A stretch of DNA of 64,000 bases from Nitrosopumilus sp. (GCF_025699125.1 NZ_JAILWC010000002.1:291355-355354); one strand, 5' to 3'; shown: positions 45,480-55,169, counted from the first letter of the stretch. The notes: a model not told the origin generated them from the sequence alone. Numbers and translations are program-made.

Positions 45480-46734
45480 TTATTCCTGCACCAATTAGTC
45501 TCCATCTTTCATCAATTCTTCTACTGATTGCCACATTGCCGCCTTCAAATATACATGCAGGTCTTCTAAGTTCAATTTCTATATTTTTGGATTTAATTTT
45601 TGTGACTTTGCCTAATACAGGAGCAGTTCCAATGTTGAGTCTCAATAGCTCTCCTGCTTGAATTGGCTGGACTTTGGTATCTTCAGTAATCCCTACAGCA
45701 ACATCAAACAGATTTACTTCGAGTTTTAATTCAGTAGAGTTTTCTGGAAGTGTTCCTGGCTTTCCGATAACGGAGCCAATAAATGAATCACTTCTAGTCA
45801 TTGAAGGATCTAATTTTGTGCCAATAGCAACCAAGCCACCAGGTTTTACGGATTCTACTATTCCTGCCGCAGTGCCTAAAGATGTGATTTCTGTGAGTAG
45901 TGGTTCATACGTCTTTTTTTTCTCATTCATAATACCGGGTTTAATCTCAATTTCATCTCCAATTTTAAAAACCCCTTGAGTCAGACTGCCACCAATCACG
46001 CCACCTTTGATATCTTTTAATTTTATGCCGGGTTTGTTTACATCAAAAGAACGTAAAACATGCATTACAGTATCTTTCTTTTCATCTCTTTCGGGAGTTT
46101 TGATTGTTGATTCAATAGAACCAATCAATGCATCTATGTTTAATCCAGATTGAGCTGATATTGGAATTATTGGTGCTTTTGCAGCAAAAGTACCCTTTAC
46201 AAATTTAGTGATATCCTGATAGTTTGCCATCACCTCTTGGTAGGGAAGTAAATCAACTTTGTTCTGGACTACAACAATTTGTTGAATTCCAAGTGTCTGA
46301 AGAGCTAAAAGATGTTCTTTGGTTTGTGGTTTTGGAACTTTTTCATTTGCAGCAACCAATAACAAAGCACCATCCATCAAAGCAGATCCTGAAAGCATGT
46401 TTGCCATCAAACTTTCGTGTCCAGGACTATCCACAAAACTTACAACCCGAGATAATTCACTTTCTTTTCCACAATTATTACATTTTGGGGTTGTAGAAAA
46501 TCCCAGAGGTTCCTCACAGCTCTTACACTTGTAAAATGCTGCATCAGAATATCCTACACGAATTGTAATTCCACGTTTTAATTCTTGGCTATGAACACTG
46601 GTCCATGAACCAGTCAATGCTTGAATCAGAGTAGTTTTGCCATGATCTACATGTCCTGCAGTTCCAATGTTAACACATGGCTGATATCCATATTTTTTGA
46701 TGTACCAATCAGGAAGTGTTTCTCTCCAATGCAT
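45472..46734 (-). CDS. Translation initiation factor aIF2, gamma subunit
   Basis: A 420-residue GTPase. P-loop GTAGHVDHGKTTLI; G2/G3 with SFVDSPGHESLM; NKVDLLPY; and a zinc knuckle CKSCEEPLGF with CNNCGKES, which is an eIF2-gamma feature. Two beta-barrel domains follow. With aIF2-alpha it brings initiator tRNA to the small subunit. The gene lies downstream of eS6 (31 bp) and overlaps the Fcf1-like gene, which forms a translation and ribosome assembly cluster. Confidence 0.96.
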   Translation of the reverse strand: MHWRETLPDWYIKKYGYQPCVNIGTAGHVDHGKTTLIQALTGSWTSVHSQELKRGITIRVGYSDAAFYKCKSCEEPLGFSTTPKCNNCGKESELSRVVSFVDSPGHESLMANMLSGSALMDGALLLVAANEKVPKPQTKEHLLALQTLGIQQIVVVQNKVDLLPYQEVMANYQDITKFVKGTFAAKAPIIPISAQSGLNIDALIGSIESTIKTPERDEKKDTVMHVLRSFDVNKPGIKLKDIKGGVIGGSLTQGVFKIGDEIEIKPGIMNEKKKTYEPLLTEITSLGTAAGIVESVKPGGLVAIGTKLDPSMTRSDSFIGSVIGKPGTLPENSTELKLEVNLFDVAVGITEDTKVQPIQAGELLRLNIGTAPVLGKVTKIKSKNIEIELRRPACIFEGGNVAISRRIDERWRLIGAGIIG

Positions 46735-46765
46735 GACTCAAAATGTAGAACCGGTATATGTTAAG

Positions 46766-47164
46766 TTATTCTTTTTTATCTTCAGTTTTTTCTTCTGTAG
46801 ATTCAGCAGGTGCTTCAACTGGTAATTCTCCATCAAATTTACAATTTACTTGATAGATTTCTTCAGATATGGTATTTCCACGCATTAGTTTTCTTTTTCT
46901 TTGTCCAATCTCTGCATCTTGCAGACCTACACCTTTAGAAAGAAGAACTTTTTTTCTTGCAGAACCATGAACATCATTTCTCATAGGAACTCCAGATTTG
47001 TCACTTCCTCCAGTGAGTTTTAATTTTCCAGATAATCCAACTATTGATGCATCAGTTTCATTTCCAAGTTGTAATCCTAACAGTGGATTAGCATCACTGT
47101 CTTTAAGCTCCTTTGAAACTGATTTTCCTTTAATGTCAGATATAGTAAGTTTGAAGTTTGTCAA
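46766..47164 (-). CDS. rps6e: 30S ribosomal protein eS6
   Basis: A 132-residue archaeal eS6. Typical parts are NFKLTISDIKGKSVSKEL, KLTGGSDKSGVPMRNDV and KVLLSKGVGLQDAEIGQRKRK. The C-terminus is acidic and rich in Glu and Lys. It belongs to the small ribosomal subunit. It leads the eS6, aIF2-gamma, PIN-nuclease cluster, a conserved archaeal gene order. Confidence 0.95.
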   Translation of the reverse strand: MTNFKLTISDIKGKSVSKELKDSDANPLLGLQLGNETDASIVGLSGKLKLTGGSDKSGVPMRNDVHGSARKKVLLSKGVGLQDAEIGQRKRKLMRGNTISEEIYQVNCKFDGELPVEAPAESTEEKTEDKKE

Positions 47165-47238
47165 TTATTCCAAAAAAAAGTTGAACGACTAATTAACCTT
47201 TGGACATTATTTTTAAATCAAGATTTCCCAAGTTAGGT

Positions 47239-47361
47239 ATGGGAGAAGAAATCAGGTGTCCAAGATGTGATAAAATTATGATAGACATGCAAGCATGTCA
47301 TATGTTTTGTCCCAATTGCGGTGCCCATTTAGATTGCTCTGATAAAGGAAATTACTGGTGA
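47239..47361 (+). CDS. Small double-CxxC zinc-ribbon protein, 40 residues
   Basis: The frame begins MGEEIRCPRCDKIMIDMQAC and contains CPNCGAHLDC, giving a typical four-cysteine zinc ribbon. A TTTTTAAATC box about 25 bp before the ATG suggests a leaderless mRNA. The stop ends one base before the stop of the convergent 57-residue ribbon protein. The protein is probably RNA- or protein-binding, but no function is known. Confidence 0.75.
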   Translation: MGEEIRCPRCDKIMIDMQACHMFCPNCGAHLDCSDKGNYW

Positions 47362-47535
47362 TTACATTCCTGGTCGATCTGGAATATAGTCTGTTGCCAT
47401 ATTGATTGCCTGATCTTTCATGATTTCAAGATATGAATCATAATCTGCTTCAAAGTTGCAATGGGGACATTTCACATTAGTAATATCATCATCTAATATT
47501 GCAACTTTTTCACATTCAGGACATCTTGCATCCAT
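47362..47535 (-). CDS. Small zinc-ribbon protein, 57 residues
   Basis: The frame begins MDARCPECEKVAILDDD and carries CPHCNFEAD, again a two-pair zinc ribbon. The rest is helical (SYLEIMKDQAINM) with a short Pro-rich end. It resembles small LysW-like or TFIIB-like ribbons, but lacks the Glu-rich C-terminal tail EDWGE of true LysW. It abuts the 40-residue ribbon gene tail to tail. Function unknown. Confidence 0.75.
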   Translation of the reverse strand: MDARCPECEKVAILDDDITNVKCPHCNFEADYDSYLEIMKDQAINMATDYIPDRPGM

Positions 47536-47587
47536 GTATTAGTTTTCAAATTAAGATATTTAATCATAGTTAGTTAATTCCTTCTAG

Positions 47588-47661
47588 GCGGAGTTAGTTT
47601 AGTCTGGTATGACGTCAGCTTCCCAAGCTGAAGGCCGCGGGTTCAAATCCCGCACTCCGCA
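47588..47661 (+). tRNA. trnG: tRNA-Gly (anticodon CCC)
   Basis: A 74-nt cloverleaf: acceptor GCGGAGT/ACTCCGC, D arm TTTAGTCTGGTATGA, anticodon stem TCAGC/GCTGA with loop TTCCCAA (anticodon CCC), T arm GCGGGTTCAAATCCCGC, discriminator A. CCA is not encoded and no intron is visible. It lies next to the start of the C39-like/TPR gene's 3' end. Confidence 0.93.
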
Positions 47662-48621
47662 TTAAATCTCTCTAATTGCTTGCTCTATTACTCCCCTATC
47701 AGGAGCTTTTGGATAATACTTCAAGTAACTCTTGAGATCATCTTTTGCCTCAGAGTTTTTGTTTTGTTTCTCTCTAAGATAAGCCCGATTTTTGTAAATT
47801 TTAGCAGATCTTTTTGGATTAATTTCAATTGCTTTTGTGTAATAGTTTTCCGCCTTTTCAAATTGATTTGTTTTGAGATAAAAATTTCCTAAACCGTTGT
47901 AAGTCAAATATGATCTTTTATTGATGTCTAAACATTTTTCATAAAATTTTACACACTCGGAAGAATTTTGTTCATTCATCATAGAACCCAATTGATGCAA
48001 AGCTGTAGAATTATTTGGATAAATTTGTAATGCCTTGTTTAATGATTCAAGGGCATCAGACGAGTTTTTGAGAATATTTTGTCGCTCAGCCATAAGGCAT
48101 AATCGGTTTGATTTATCACTAGAATCATTTTCAAGTTTAACAGCAGACAAAATGTCTGGTGGGGCCAGCAATATCAACAGTCTTCCTTCTTCAGACCATT
48201 CTTTCTCAAAAATCTCTTCAGGTATTGCTCCTTCTTGTTGTTCACCTTCTTGGTTACCTTTTTGGATGTAGTGCAGAATTGTCTTTTCTTCATCATCATA
48301 TCCAGTAATTACAGATGCATGTTGAGTAATTTCTGGAATTCCCGGAAGAATAACAATTGGAGGAATGCCAGAATCAATAATTTTTTTTAACTCTGACAAA
48401 GAAGAGTTAACTATCTTACAAGTCAGGCCATGTCTTTCTGCTGATTCTATTCCTTCAACAAGTATACTTCCATTAAATCCAGAATACTTTTTTGCAGTTT
48501 CTATAGCTTCGGCCATTGGTAATTCAATATTCCAATATTTTGATACAACATTAATTGGCAATGGAAGACAAATATTTTCTTCTTCAACAAGAGGCAATAG
48601 TAATTCATGATCTTGTTCCAC
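47662..48621 (-). CDS. C39-like cysteine peptidase domain fused to TPR repeats
   Basis: A 319-residue protein. The N-terminal about 150 residues look like a C39-type papain-fold domain: a Cys in EENICLPLPINVVSKYW and the His of TQHASVITGYDD in the usual order. From about residue 185 there are three TPR repeats (ALESLNKALQIYPNNSTALH, then NGLGNFYLKTNQFEKAENYY). Such proteins process peptides or hold client proteins. No signal peptide. Its stop is at the base next to tRNA-Gly. Whether it cleaves anything is open. Confidence 0.75.
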   Translation of the reverse strand: MEQDHELLLPLVEEENICLPLPINVVSKYWNIELPMAEAIETAKKYSGFNGSILVEGIESAERHGLTCKIVNSSLSELKKIIDSGIPPIVILPGIPEITQHASVITGYDDEEKTILHYIQKGNQEGEQQEGAIPEEIFEKEWSEEGRLLILLAPPDILSAVKLENDSSDKSNRLCLMAERQNILKNSSDALESLNKALQIYPNNSTALHQLGSMMNEQNSSECVKFYEKCLDINKRSYLTYNGLGNFYLKTNQFEKAENYYTKAIEINPKRSAKIYKNRAYLREKQNKNSEAKDDLKSYLKYYPKAPDRGVIEQAIREI

Positions 48622-48655
48622 AAATCAAAGATGTTTTTAGAGTTATTAAAATCAA

Positions 48656-49198
48656 TCAGAGTGAACAGAATTTTTCAATTAAACTGTTACCGTCTTTGGT
48701 CATTTCTGGGTGAAATTGTGTTCCAAAAATTGGCTTTTTTTTATATTGAATGATTTCATATTTACAGTAATTTGATTCCCCAAGTGAGACTAAAATATCA
48801 GGTAATTTGGATATCTCAAATCCATGACTCTCAAATACATCTAGAGAATCACTGCAAATAGGATTGTCATTTAATATTTTGATCTTTTCGTTTCCCTTTT
48901 GAAGCGAGGAGGATTTTCTAATTGTTCCACCCAATGTAAGGGCCAAGATTTCAGCGCCATAGCAAATTCCAAGCAGTTTGATATTATTTTTAATAGAGTA
49001 ATTAACTATTTTTGAATTAATTTCATTTGTCTTTTTTTCATTCTTTCTTCTTCCAGATAAAATAAAACAGTCATAGTTCTCAAGTGAGTTTAAGTCAAGA
49101 GATTGTGGAGTTTGTTTTTCAAACGGAATGTTTTTGTTTAATAAAAAATCAGTTAAATTTTTTGTATAAACAGAGCCGTTATCAACTACTAAGAGCAA
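48656..49198 (-). CDS. Class I glutamine amidotransferase, GuaA-glutaminase-like
   Basis: A 180-residue single-domain amidotransferase. The nucleophile is in LGICYGAEILALTLGG; the His and Glu are in FGTQFHPEM; FESHGFEI is the family's oxyanion-side strand. The layout is closest to the stand-alone glutaminase of archaeal GMP synthase, but divergence is high and other partners are possible. The start lies at the base next to the UPF0182 stop, so the two genes are co-transcribed. Confidence 0.75.
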   Translation of the reverse strand: MLLVVDNGSVYTKNLTDFLLNKNIPFEKQTPQSLDLNSLENYDCFILSGRRKNEKKTNEINSKIVNYSIKNNIKLLGICYGAEILALTLGGTIRKSSSLQKGNEKIKILNDNPICSDSLDVFESHGFEISKLPDILVSLGESNYCKYEIIQYKKKPIFGTQFHPEMTKDGNSLIEKFCSL

Positions 49199-52057
49199 TT
49201 AGTTGCCTACCTCAATTGAAACATAGTGTATCTCAGATATTCCATCTTTGACAAAAATTGTTCCAATGTTGAGATTATTTTCTTCTTGCCACATGAATAC
49301 TCTATCACTTCGTGGTTGTACAAAGTCATCAATGAATTCATTGAGGAATTCTTCAGTGTTCTCACGATCACTTTCAGTAAAGAATAACAACTCACCTTCA
49401 TTAAATGACAGTGGGATCTGAATTGACGTAGGTTCAGATACTGTAATGCCATTTTCTTCAAATACACGTTTTATAATATCAATTCTGTCACTTCTAACTA
49501 ATTCAACATAATTATCATCTGCAGTTGTTATGGTTGGTGCAACACCTGAAACTTTCTTCAAATATGATTCGAATGCTTTTTCTTGCGTTTCACCTAACCC
49601 AACAAAGTATTCTCCGTTAAATGCAGCTCCTACTGCTGCAATTGTACCTAGTTGTGCAACTACACCACCAGCTCCTGCTGTATATACAGGAATAAAGTAA
49701 ACATCATGATCACCTACGCGATACAAAATGTTATCACCAATTCTTGGGTTTCGTAAAAGTGTCTTGAGTTGAGCAAATTCTGGATCTCTATCTAATGCTT
49801 CACTAACTGCTGTAGGCCCAATCAATTTGGTAGTAGAATTTAATGGAACTTCATAGAATTGCAAGTTTCCCAGATTAGTAAGATCATTTTCAACTACCAT
49901 GTATCCAGCAAGATTTCTTCCTTGAGATCCTCTTAATTCAAGTGAAAGTAATCCTAGGAATTCAGTTTGTGCAAAGCCAGGAGGTTTGGCTTCAATATAG
50001 TATGTATCTAATCCGCGTGGGATTTCATAGAATTCATTTGCTTGAATGAATGTCTCAACGTCATCTACATGGTAGACGTTATACATCTCTGTTTTCCAAT
50101 TAAATAATTCAACAGGGTATCTGATTTGTTCTTCTAACCAAGATGGCATTGGTTGGAATTGTTCAGAATATTGACTTGCAAACATTTCTGAGAAGAAATC
50201 ATCTCCAGTCTTTAGTAATTGAATGTCACCATTGTAAGTGTCTACCAGTGCATATCCTACCAAACGCAAGTATGGATTTCCAACAGACCAAGGTACATCA
50301 CGAGTGTCAAATCCAATAATTAATGGGACTAACCAGTAAGAGTTTGTTCCATCAGTAACAGGAAGTGAATCTAATTCATTTCCAAATAGATCATACAGGA
50401 AGTAAGGGTATAGTGTTTCCATTCTATCATGTACATCCTTGTATCTCATGATATGCACTGATTCAGCTGGAAAAGAAAGCAAAAAGTTTGGCTCAAATAT
50501 CCAACTTAACGGTGGTGAAACATCTAATCCACCAATGCCCGAATAAGATACTCCTCCTAGTTCGGCACTATTTTGACTATCTCGTGAATTCGGATAGCCA
50601 GACCAAGTTTGCTCAAATAATCCGCCCTCACCATAGTAAATTTCTCTTTGTTTGAAAAATTCGCCACTATCAATAATTTGACCATCTGTAGCTTCAAGTG
50701 TTAGGAATCCGTTTGGGACATGGGTATATACCAAATGTTCGTTGTACCATCTATTTTCAAGGCTAACAGATGTTGGTAAAATTGGTTTCATAGATGCAGT
50801 CCAGTAAAGAGTATTGTTAAAGCGGAGAATGTCATTGTCTTCAAAGTCTACATATGGGATAAGACCAATCTCAGGCTTTAATTTTGCAAAGGCTGCTTCC
50901 CAATCCCAAACACGTATTACATCAAGCACATCACTATGTTGATTCATGTAATTTTTGATGTTGTTAGCAGAGACTGAGGTTAGTTTAACATTATGAGTAT
51001 TTTCTTGAATATCATTTAGTTCACCAAGATATCTATTTACTCCTATTTGCTGAGCTGTGTATGGTCCCAAAAATTCAATTTTTTTAGCATCAGCTATACT
51101 GTTATTTACAGACACTACTCCTGCAACAATGATTGCAATAACAATTATACTTAGAATTCTAATGTAAACATCTCTCTTGAACATATGAGTTAGAACACGT
51201 GCTCTAATTCTATCAACTACAGAAAATGCAACTAGTGCAAATCCTATGAATAGTGTTCCACCAATGATATATCGCGTATTGTAATCAATTTGATCTGTAA
51301 AAAAGAGATTGAATCCTGCCCAGATTATCCCAATTCCAATTATTCCCTCTATTGTTGAAACGTAGTTTAGATATCTTGGCTTTCCATCGTTTGAATCTTG
51401 CAAAAAGGAAGTGATTACATTGATTATTCTATGAATTCCCACATACAAAACTAGACGTAATCCAATTGCTGCAAGTAATGGAGGAATTAAAATTACCAGT
51501 GCAGGGATCATTGGAACAACATTTTCAGCTGCATAGTTTGGATTGTTTCCAGGAGTAACAAAAGGCAATGAGAACAGTTTTGGCAGATTTTCAACACCCA
51601 AGTAATTTCCATCAATAAATGATACTGCTGCAAATCCGAACATGATGTTTGCAAAGAATGCGCCAAAAAGCAAGATTTTGGTAATTTGCCAAATTACAAA
51701 TTGTAGAGATGATAGTCTGTATTCTTTGAAACTTGAGATGTTATTTGAGAGAGGTTGCTGTCCGCCGCTTCCAATAAATCCGATTCCAGTTCTAATCACA
51801 TACCAAAAAATCGAGGATCTTCCAAAGATATTTATTCGAACTAGTGCAATTGCAGCAAGAATTATTGTAGAGACTAGCGTGTAATAGAGAGGTTTGGTAA
51901 ACTGATCACCAAATTCAGTGAAATTCATTGATAAAATTACTGCCTGGTTTCCCACCATGGCAAAAATTACTATTCCAATAATGACTACAATGCCTAATCT
52001 GATGAATTTTCCAGCATCGGGAGGCGGAGCTTGCTTATCAGTAGAGGCACTATACAT
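49199..52057 (-). CDS. UPF0182 family large membrane protein
   Basis: A 952-residue protein. The first about 330 residues hold seven to eight transmembrane segments; a long extracytoplasmic domain follows (to the end) with family motifs such as RFNNTLYW and YPYFLYDLFGNE. UPF0182 proteins are widespread and have no established role. Length and domain order are typical. It is followed directly by a glutamine amidotransferase gene. Start ATG with an AT-rich upstream stretch. Confidence 0.88.
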   Translation of the reverse strand: MYSASTDKQAPPPDAGKFIRLGIVVIIGIVIFAMVGNQAVILSMNFTEFGDQFTKPLYYTLVSTIILAAIALVRINIFGRSSIFWYVIRTGIGFIGSGGQQPLSNNISSFKEYRLSSLQFVIWQITKILLFGAFFANIMFGFAAVSFIDGNYLGVENLPKLFSLPFVTPGNNPNYAAENVVPMIPALVILIPPLLAAIGLRLVLYVGIHRIINVITSFLQDSNDGKPRYLNYVSTIEGIIGIGIIWAGFNLFFTDQIDYNTRYIIGGTLFIGFALVAFSVVDRIRARVLTHMFKRDVYIRILSIIVIAIIVAGVVSVNNSIADAKKIEFLGPYTAQQIGVNRYLGELNDIQENTHNVKLTSVSANNIKNYMNQHSDVLDVIRVWDWEAAFAKLKPEIGLIPYVDFEDNDILRFNNTLYWTASMKPILPTSVSLENRWYNEHLVYTHVPNGFLTLEATDGQIIDSGEFFKQREIYYGEGGLFEQTWSGYPNSRDSQNSAELGGVSYSGIGGLDVSPPLSWIFEPNFLLSFPAESVHIMRYKDVHDRMETLYPYFLYDLFGNELDSLPVTDGTNSYWLVPLIIGFDTRDVPWSVGNPYLRLVGYALVDTYNGDIQLLKTGDDFFSEMFASQYSEQFQPMPSWLEEQIRYPVELFNWKTEMYNVYHVDDVETFIQANEFYEIPRGLDTYYIEAKPPGFAQTEFLGLLSLELRGSQGRNLAGYMVVENDLTNLGNLQFYEVPLNSTTKLIGPTAVSEALDRDPEFAQLKTLLRNPRIGDNILYRVGDHDVYFIPVYTAGAGGVVAQLGTIAAVGAAFNGEYFVGLGETQEKAFESYLKKVSGVAPTITTADDNYVELVRSDRIDIIKRVFEENGITVSEPTSIQIPLSFNEGELLFFTESDRENTEEFLNEFIDDFVQPRSDRVFMWQEENNLNIGTIFVKDGISEIHYVSIEVGN

Positions 52058-52104
52058 AGCTAAAGTTAGTTGAGATTCGGTAAATTAATGTCTTATCAGC
52101 AAAA

Positions 52105-53229
52105 TTAAGCGATTCTTGCCAATTTTTTGCAAATCATATAGACTGCAGCAAATGTCGGAACTGTCACTTTTTCATTGTTGTATGGTCCAAATTTTTTGTT
52201 TTTTAGTTTAAATTCTATTGGGGAATTTGCAAAAACTTCCACCATGTCATCACTAAGGAAAGATGCTTCATTGTACGGATCAAACTTTGTTAGGTCTTTG
52301 CAAAGAATTTTTGTAAGGCCACTCTTGCTGTTAATAGAACCGGGAAGTCTGAAGATCCTATGTATATCCATTGTAACATTTGGATCAATTTTGACTCCAA
52401 TGTTTTCAGATACATCATCTAAAGTTTTTTGAAAAGATGAATAGCCATTTACAAGTAGCTCTGAGATGATTTTCGAACGTTTTGATTTTGTTCCAAATAC
52501 GTACTTTGAGAATCTTCCTTTCCATCCGTTATCATCAAAGTCTGGGAATGAGGATCTGTTTGGCTTGAATTTCTTCATTCCAAATGTTTCAGGTATTGCA
52601 CCACGCAGCATGATGTAATCGGATAATTCTGATCTTTCTCTAGAACCAATCTTCTGGAATTGAGAGTTATACACATAAACATGAAATCCTTCATTGCCAG
52701 AGAAATAAACGTGAATGTTTTCTTTATCTATTGCAAAATCATCAACTAAAATTTCAGATAATTTTTCCACTTGGATTTTTGAGGAATCAATGCAATTTTT
52801 GCACGGTAGTGATTTTTTTTCTAGTTTTGTTGAATTACATTTTCTGCATTGTCTAGAATCATTTGAGACTTGACTGCATTCATTACATATTGATATTGTA
52901 TGATTTTCCCTACATGGTAAATTGAGATCCTTAGCGTCAATATCAAAAATGAGATCTGCTTCTTTCCAGTCTTTTTCATTCATTGGTAGATTGGGAAATG
53001 AATAGTAAGCGTTTGAGCAATAAACATCAGAGGGGATATGTTGCATGAACAGCAAATGCAACTCCTTGTCGTCTTTGATTTGAATATGACGAGTCATTCC
53101 TGAATTGAATTTCTGGTAGCCGAATTCTCTTTCAGATGTTCGTTCTTGTACCCGAATTAGATCAAAATGTTCAAAATAATATTTTTTGAACGAGTCTTCC
53201 AGGAATTTAATATCAGAATCTTGCATCAT
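52105..53229 (-). CDS. priS: DNA primase small (catalytic) subunit PriS
   Basis: A 374-residue primase subunit. The catalytic Asp pair is in ADLIFDIDAKDL; the zinc motif is formed by CNECSQVSNDSRQC and CRKCN; the HVYVYNS and FSGNEGFH region carries the third Asp or its neighbours. It makes RNA or DNA primers. Its start overlaps the 3' end of priL by 4 bp, so the two subunits are translated in a coupled way. Confidence 0.93.
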   Translation of the reverse strand: MMQDSDIKFLEDSFKKYYFEHFDLIRVQERTSEREFGYQKFNSGMTRHIQIKDDKELHLLFMQHIPSDVYCSNAYYSFPNLPMNEKDWKEADLIFDIDAKDLNLPCRENHTISICNECSQVSNDSRQCRKCNSTKLEKKSLPCKNCIDSSKIQVEKLSEILVDDFAIDKENIHVYFSGNEGFHVYVYNSQFQKIGSRERSELSDYIMLRGAIPETFGMKKFKPNRSSFPDFDDNGWKGRFSKYVFGTKSKRSKIISELLVNGYSSFQKTLDDVSENIGVKIDPNVTMDIHRIFRLPGSINSKSGLTKILCKDLTKFDPYNEASFLSDDMVEVFANSPIEFKLKNKKFGPYNNEKVTVPTFAAVYMICKKLARIA

Positions 53230-54251
53230 TTTCTCTTTTTTCCAAATTGTAATGGGTTGATAATATTATCACATTCAGATGTTGCAAAACAGAGACTTTG
53301 TGTTTTTAATTTCTCACAGGAAGGACAAGAATATTGAGTTCCGCTGCCTGAAGTTCCAGCTAGATGATTAAGTTGGTAAAGAGTGACACGCGGATTATAA
53401 TCTGGCGCGTTTTTGAAAAGCGGTGCTATTTGCTGAACAGACTGTCCCTTTGAGAGAAGAAACGTAGCTAACATAAATCGTCCTGAATGTGGCAGGTTTT
53501 CTCCTTTCTCAAGTATTTCAATTGCATGTTTGATGCACGGAGGATATTCACCAGTTGTTACAGTAAAAGTTGCAAATTTTTTAGACAGCAAAGCAAGTTT
53601 ATTCACGGAATCTTCAAAACCAGGAATCATCGTAGGGGTTTTTGCATTAATAATTTTTGAATTGATGTATGTTCCCAATTCTTTTCTAATCAATCGGACA
53701 GTTTCATGCGGAGTTAAAAATACCAGTCCCTTTTCTACATGTCTGTTAATTAGCTTCCATTCTCTTTCATGAAAATTTATCGAATGTTTCAGATAATCAG
53801 ATATTGGTATTACAAAGTAATCATCTTGTTTTTCAATCTGAACTGAAAAGAGATCATCGATTACTTTGATTGCAAGTTCTTTTTTTGATTCATCTGAAAT
53901 ATTTGACAGATCTCGTTCCAGATACTTTTCTGCACGTCTAGCTTCTGCCAGTGCAAATCTCTTGATCAGAGTATGCATACCACACAGTTTTAGCAACACT
54001 ATTGCTAGAAGAAAAGAGAAGACCTCCCTTGGAAGCGCTGCCTCTTTTGACACATGATCACCTATTATATCAGATTTGTAGATTTTCCCGTCAGCTGCCA
54101 CCAGTATCCTATCATATGCTTTGTCGATGAGTTGCTTTAGATCAGGATCTGTTCCAAATTGTTCTAGCGAAAATCCTTGATCTTTGAGATACTGACCAGC
54201 ATCTGCCAAAAAGGGATACTTGGCAATTTCATCTTGGCCTAGTGCAATCAT
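53226..54251 (-). CDS. priL: DNA primase large subunit PriL
   Basis: A 341-residue PriL. The C-terminal Fe-S domain has a Cys in PPCIKHAIEIL, then CPSC and the later Cys in SLCFATSEC, which together give the four ligands of a 4Fe-4S cluster. PHSGRFMLATFLLSKGQS is highly conserved in the family. It binds and stabilises PriS. It lies immediately upstream of priS and divergent from the endonuclease IV gene. Confidence 0.93.
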   Translation of the reverse strand: MIALGQDEIAKYPFLADAGQYLKDQGFSLEQFGTDPDLKQLIDKAYDRILVAADGKIYKSDIIGDHVSKEAALPREVFSFLLAIVLLKLCGMHTLIKRFALAEARRAEKYLERDLSNISDESKKELAIKVIDDLFSVQIEKQDDYFVIPISDYLKHSINFHEREWKLINRHVEKGLVFLTPHETVRLIRKELGTYINSKIINAKTPTMIPGFEDSVNKLALLSKKFATFTVTTGEYPPCIKHAIEILEKGENLPHSGRFMLATFLLSKGQSVQQIAPLFKNAPDYNPRVTLYQLNHLAGTSGSGTQYSCPSCEKLKTQSLCFATSECDNIINPLQFGKKRK

Positions 54252-54329
54252 GATAATGATTCACTTGATTTACTTAAAAATCTGGTTTTTGATGCTGGTT
54301 TAAATTATGTTTTGAGAAATTGATGAAAT

Positions 54330-55169
54330 ATGCAGATCGGCTGTCACGTTTCAATTTCCGGTTCAATTGACAAAGCAGTCGATAATGCAGTTGAAAGAGA
54401 ATGTACTGCTTTTCAGATATTTACCAGAAATCCAAGAGGATGGCATGCAAAAGAACTATCAAAAGAAGATATTGCAAATTTTAAAACAAAACTAAAGGCA
54501 AGTAAAATTGACAGATTTGCAACATGTGCACATATGCCATATTTGCCAAATCTTGCTACTCCAAAAGATGACGGATTTGAAAAATCAATCAGTATTTTGA
54601 TTAACGAAGTAGAGAGATGTTCACAGTTAGGAATACCATATTTGGTTACACATCTTGGCAGTCATTTGGGAACAGGAGAAGAATCTGGAATTAAAAGACT
54701 AGTTGAAGGATTAACAAAAGCTGGAAAGACAAAAAACGATGTAATGATATTATTGGAAAATACTGCTGGCCAGAAAAATTCTGTCGGCTCTGACTTTAAA
54801 CAGTTGGGCGAAATCTTTAGGCAATTAAAGCCTGCAAAGAAATTTGGCATCTGTGTTGATTCTTGTCATGCATTTGTTTCAGGATATGACCTGAGAACAG
54901 AAGAGAAAGTAAAGGAAACATTTGATGAATTTGATAAATATGTAGGAATTGAGAATTTGAAAATTTTGCATCTAAATGACGCTAAAGGTGAGCTTGGTTG
55001 TAATTTGGATAGACATTATCATTTGGGCTTGGGTGGAATTGGAGAGAAAGGAATTTCAGCTTTGGTAAAGTTTGCAAACAAGAAGAAGATTCCAATAATT
55101 TTAGAAACACCAATTGATGATGAAAGAGATGACTTTGAGAATATCAGAATAGCAAAGGAGCTTGCGTAG
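54330..55169 (+). CDS. nfo: Endonuclease IV (AP endonuclease)
   Basis: A 279-residue enzyme. Family motifs are IGCHVSISGSIDKAV at the start, LVTHLGSHLG, CVDSCHAFVSGYD, LHLNDAKGELGCNLDRH and, at the end, ILETP. These provide the His, Asp and Glu ligands of three zinc ions. It cuts DNA 5' to abasic sites in base excision repair. A single-gene unit, divergent from priL with about 78 bp between. Confidence 0.95.
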   Translation: MQIGCHVSISGSIDKAVDNAVERECTAFQIFTRNPRGWHAKELSKEDIANFKTKLKASKIDRFATCAHMPYLPNLATPKDDGFEKSISILINEVERCSQLGIPYLVTHLGSHLGTGEESGIKRLVEGLTKAGKTKNDVMILLENTAGQKNSVGSDFKQLGEIFRQLKPAKKFGICVDSCHAFVSGYDLRTEEKVKETFDEFDKYVGIENLKILHLNDAKGELGCNLDRHYHLGLGGIGEKGISALVKFANKKKIPIILETPIDDERDDFENIRIAKELA

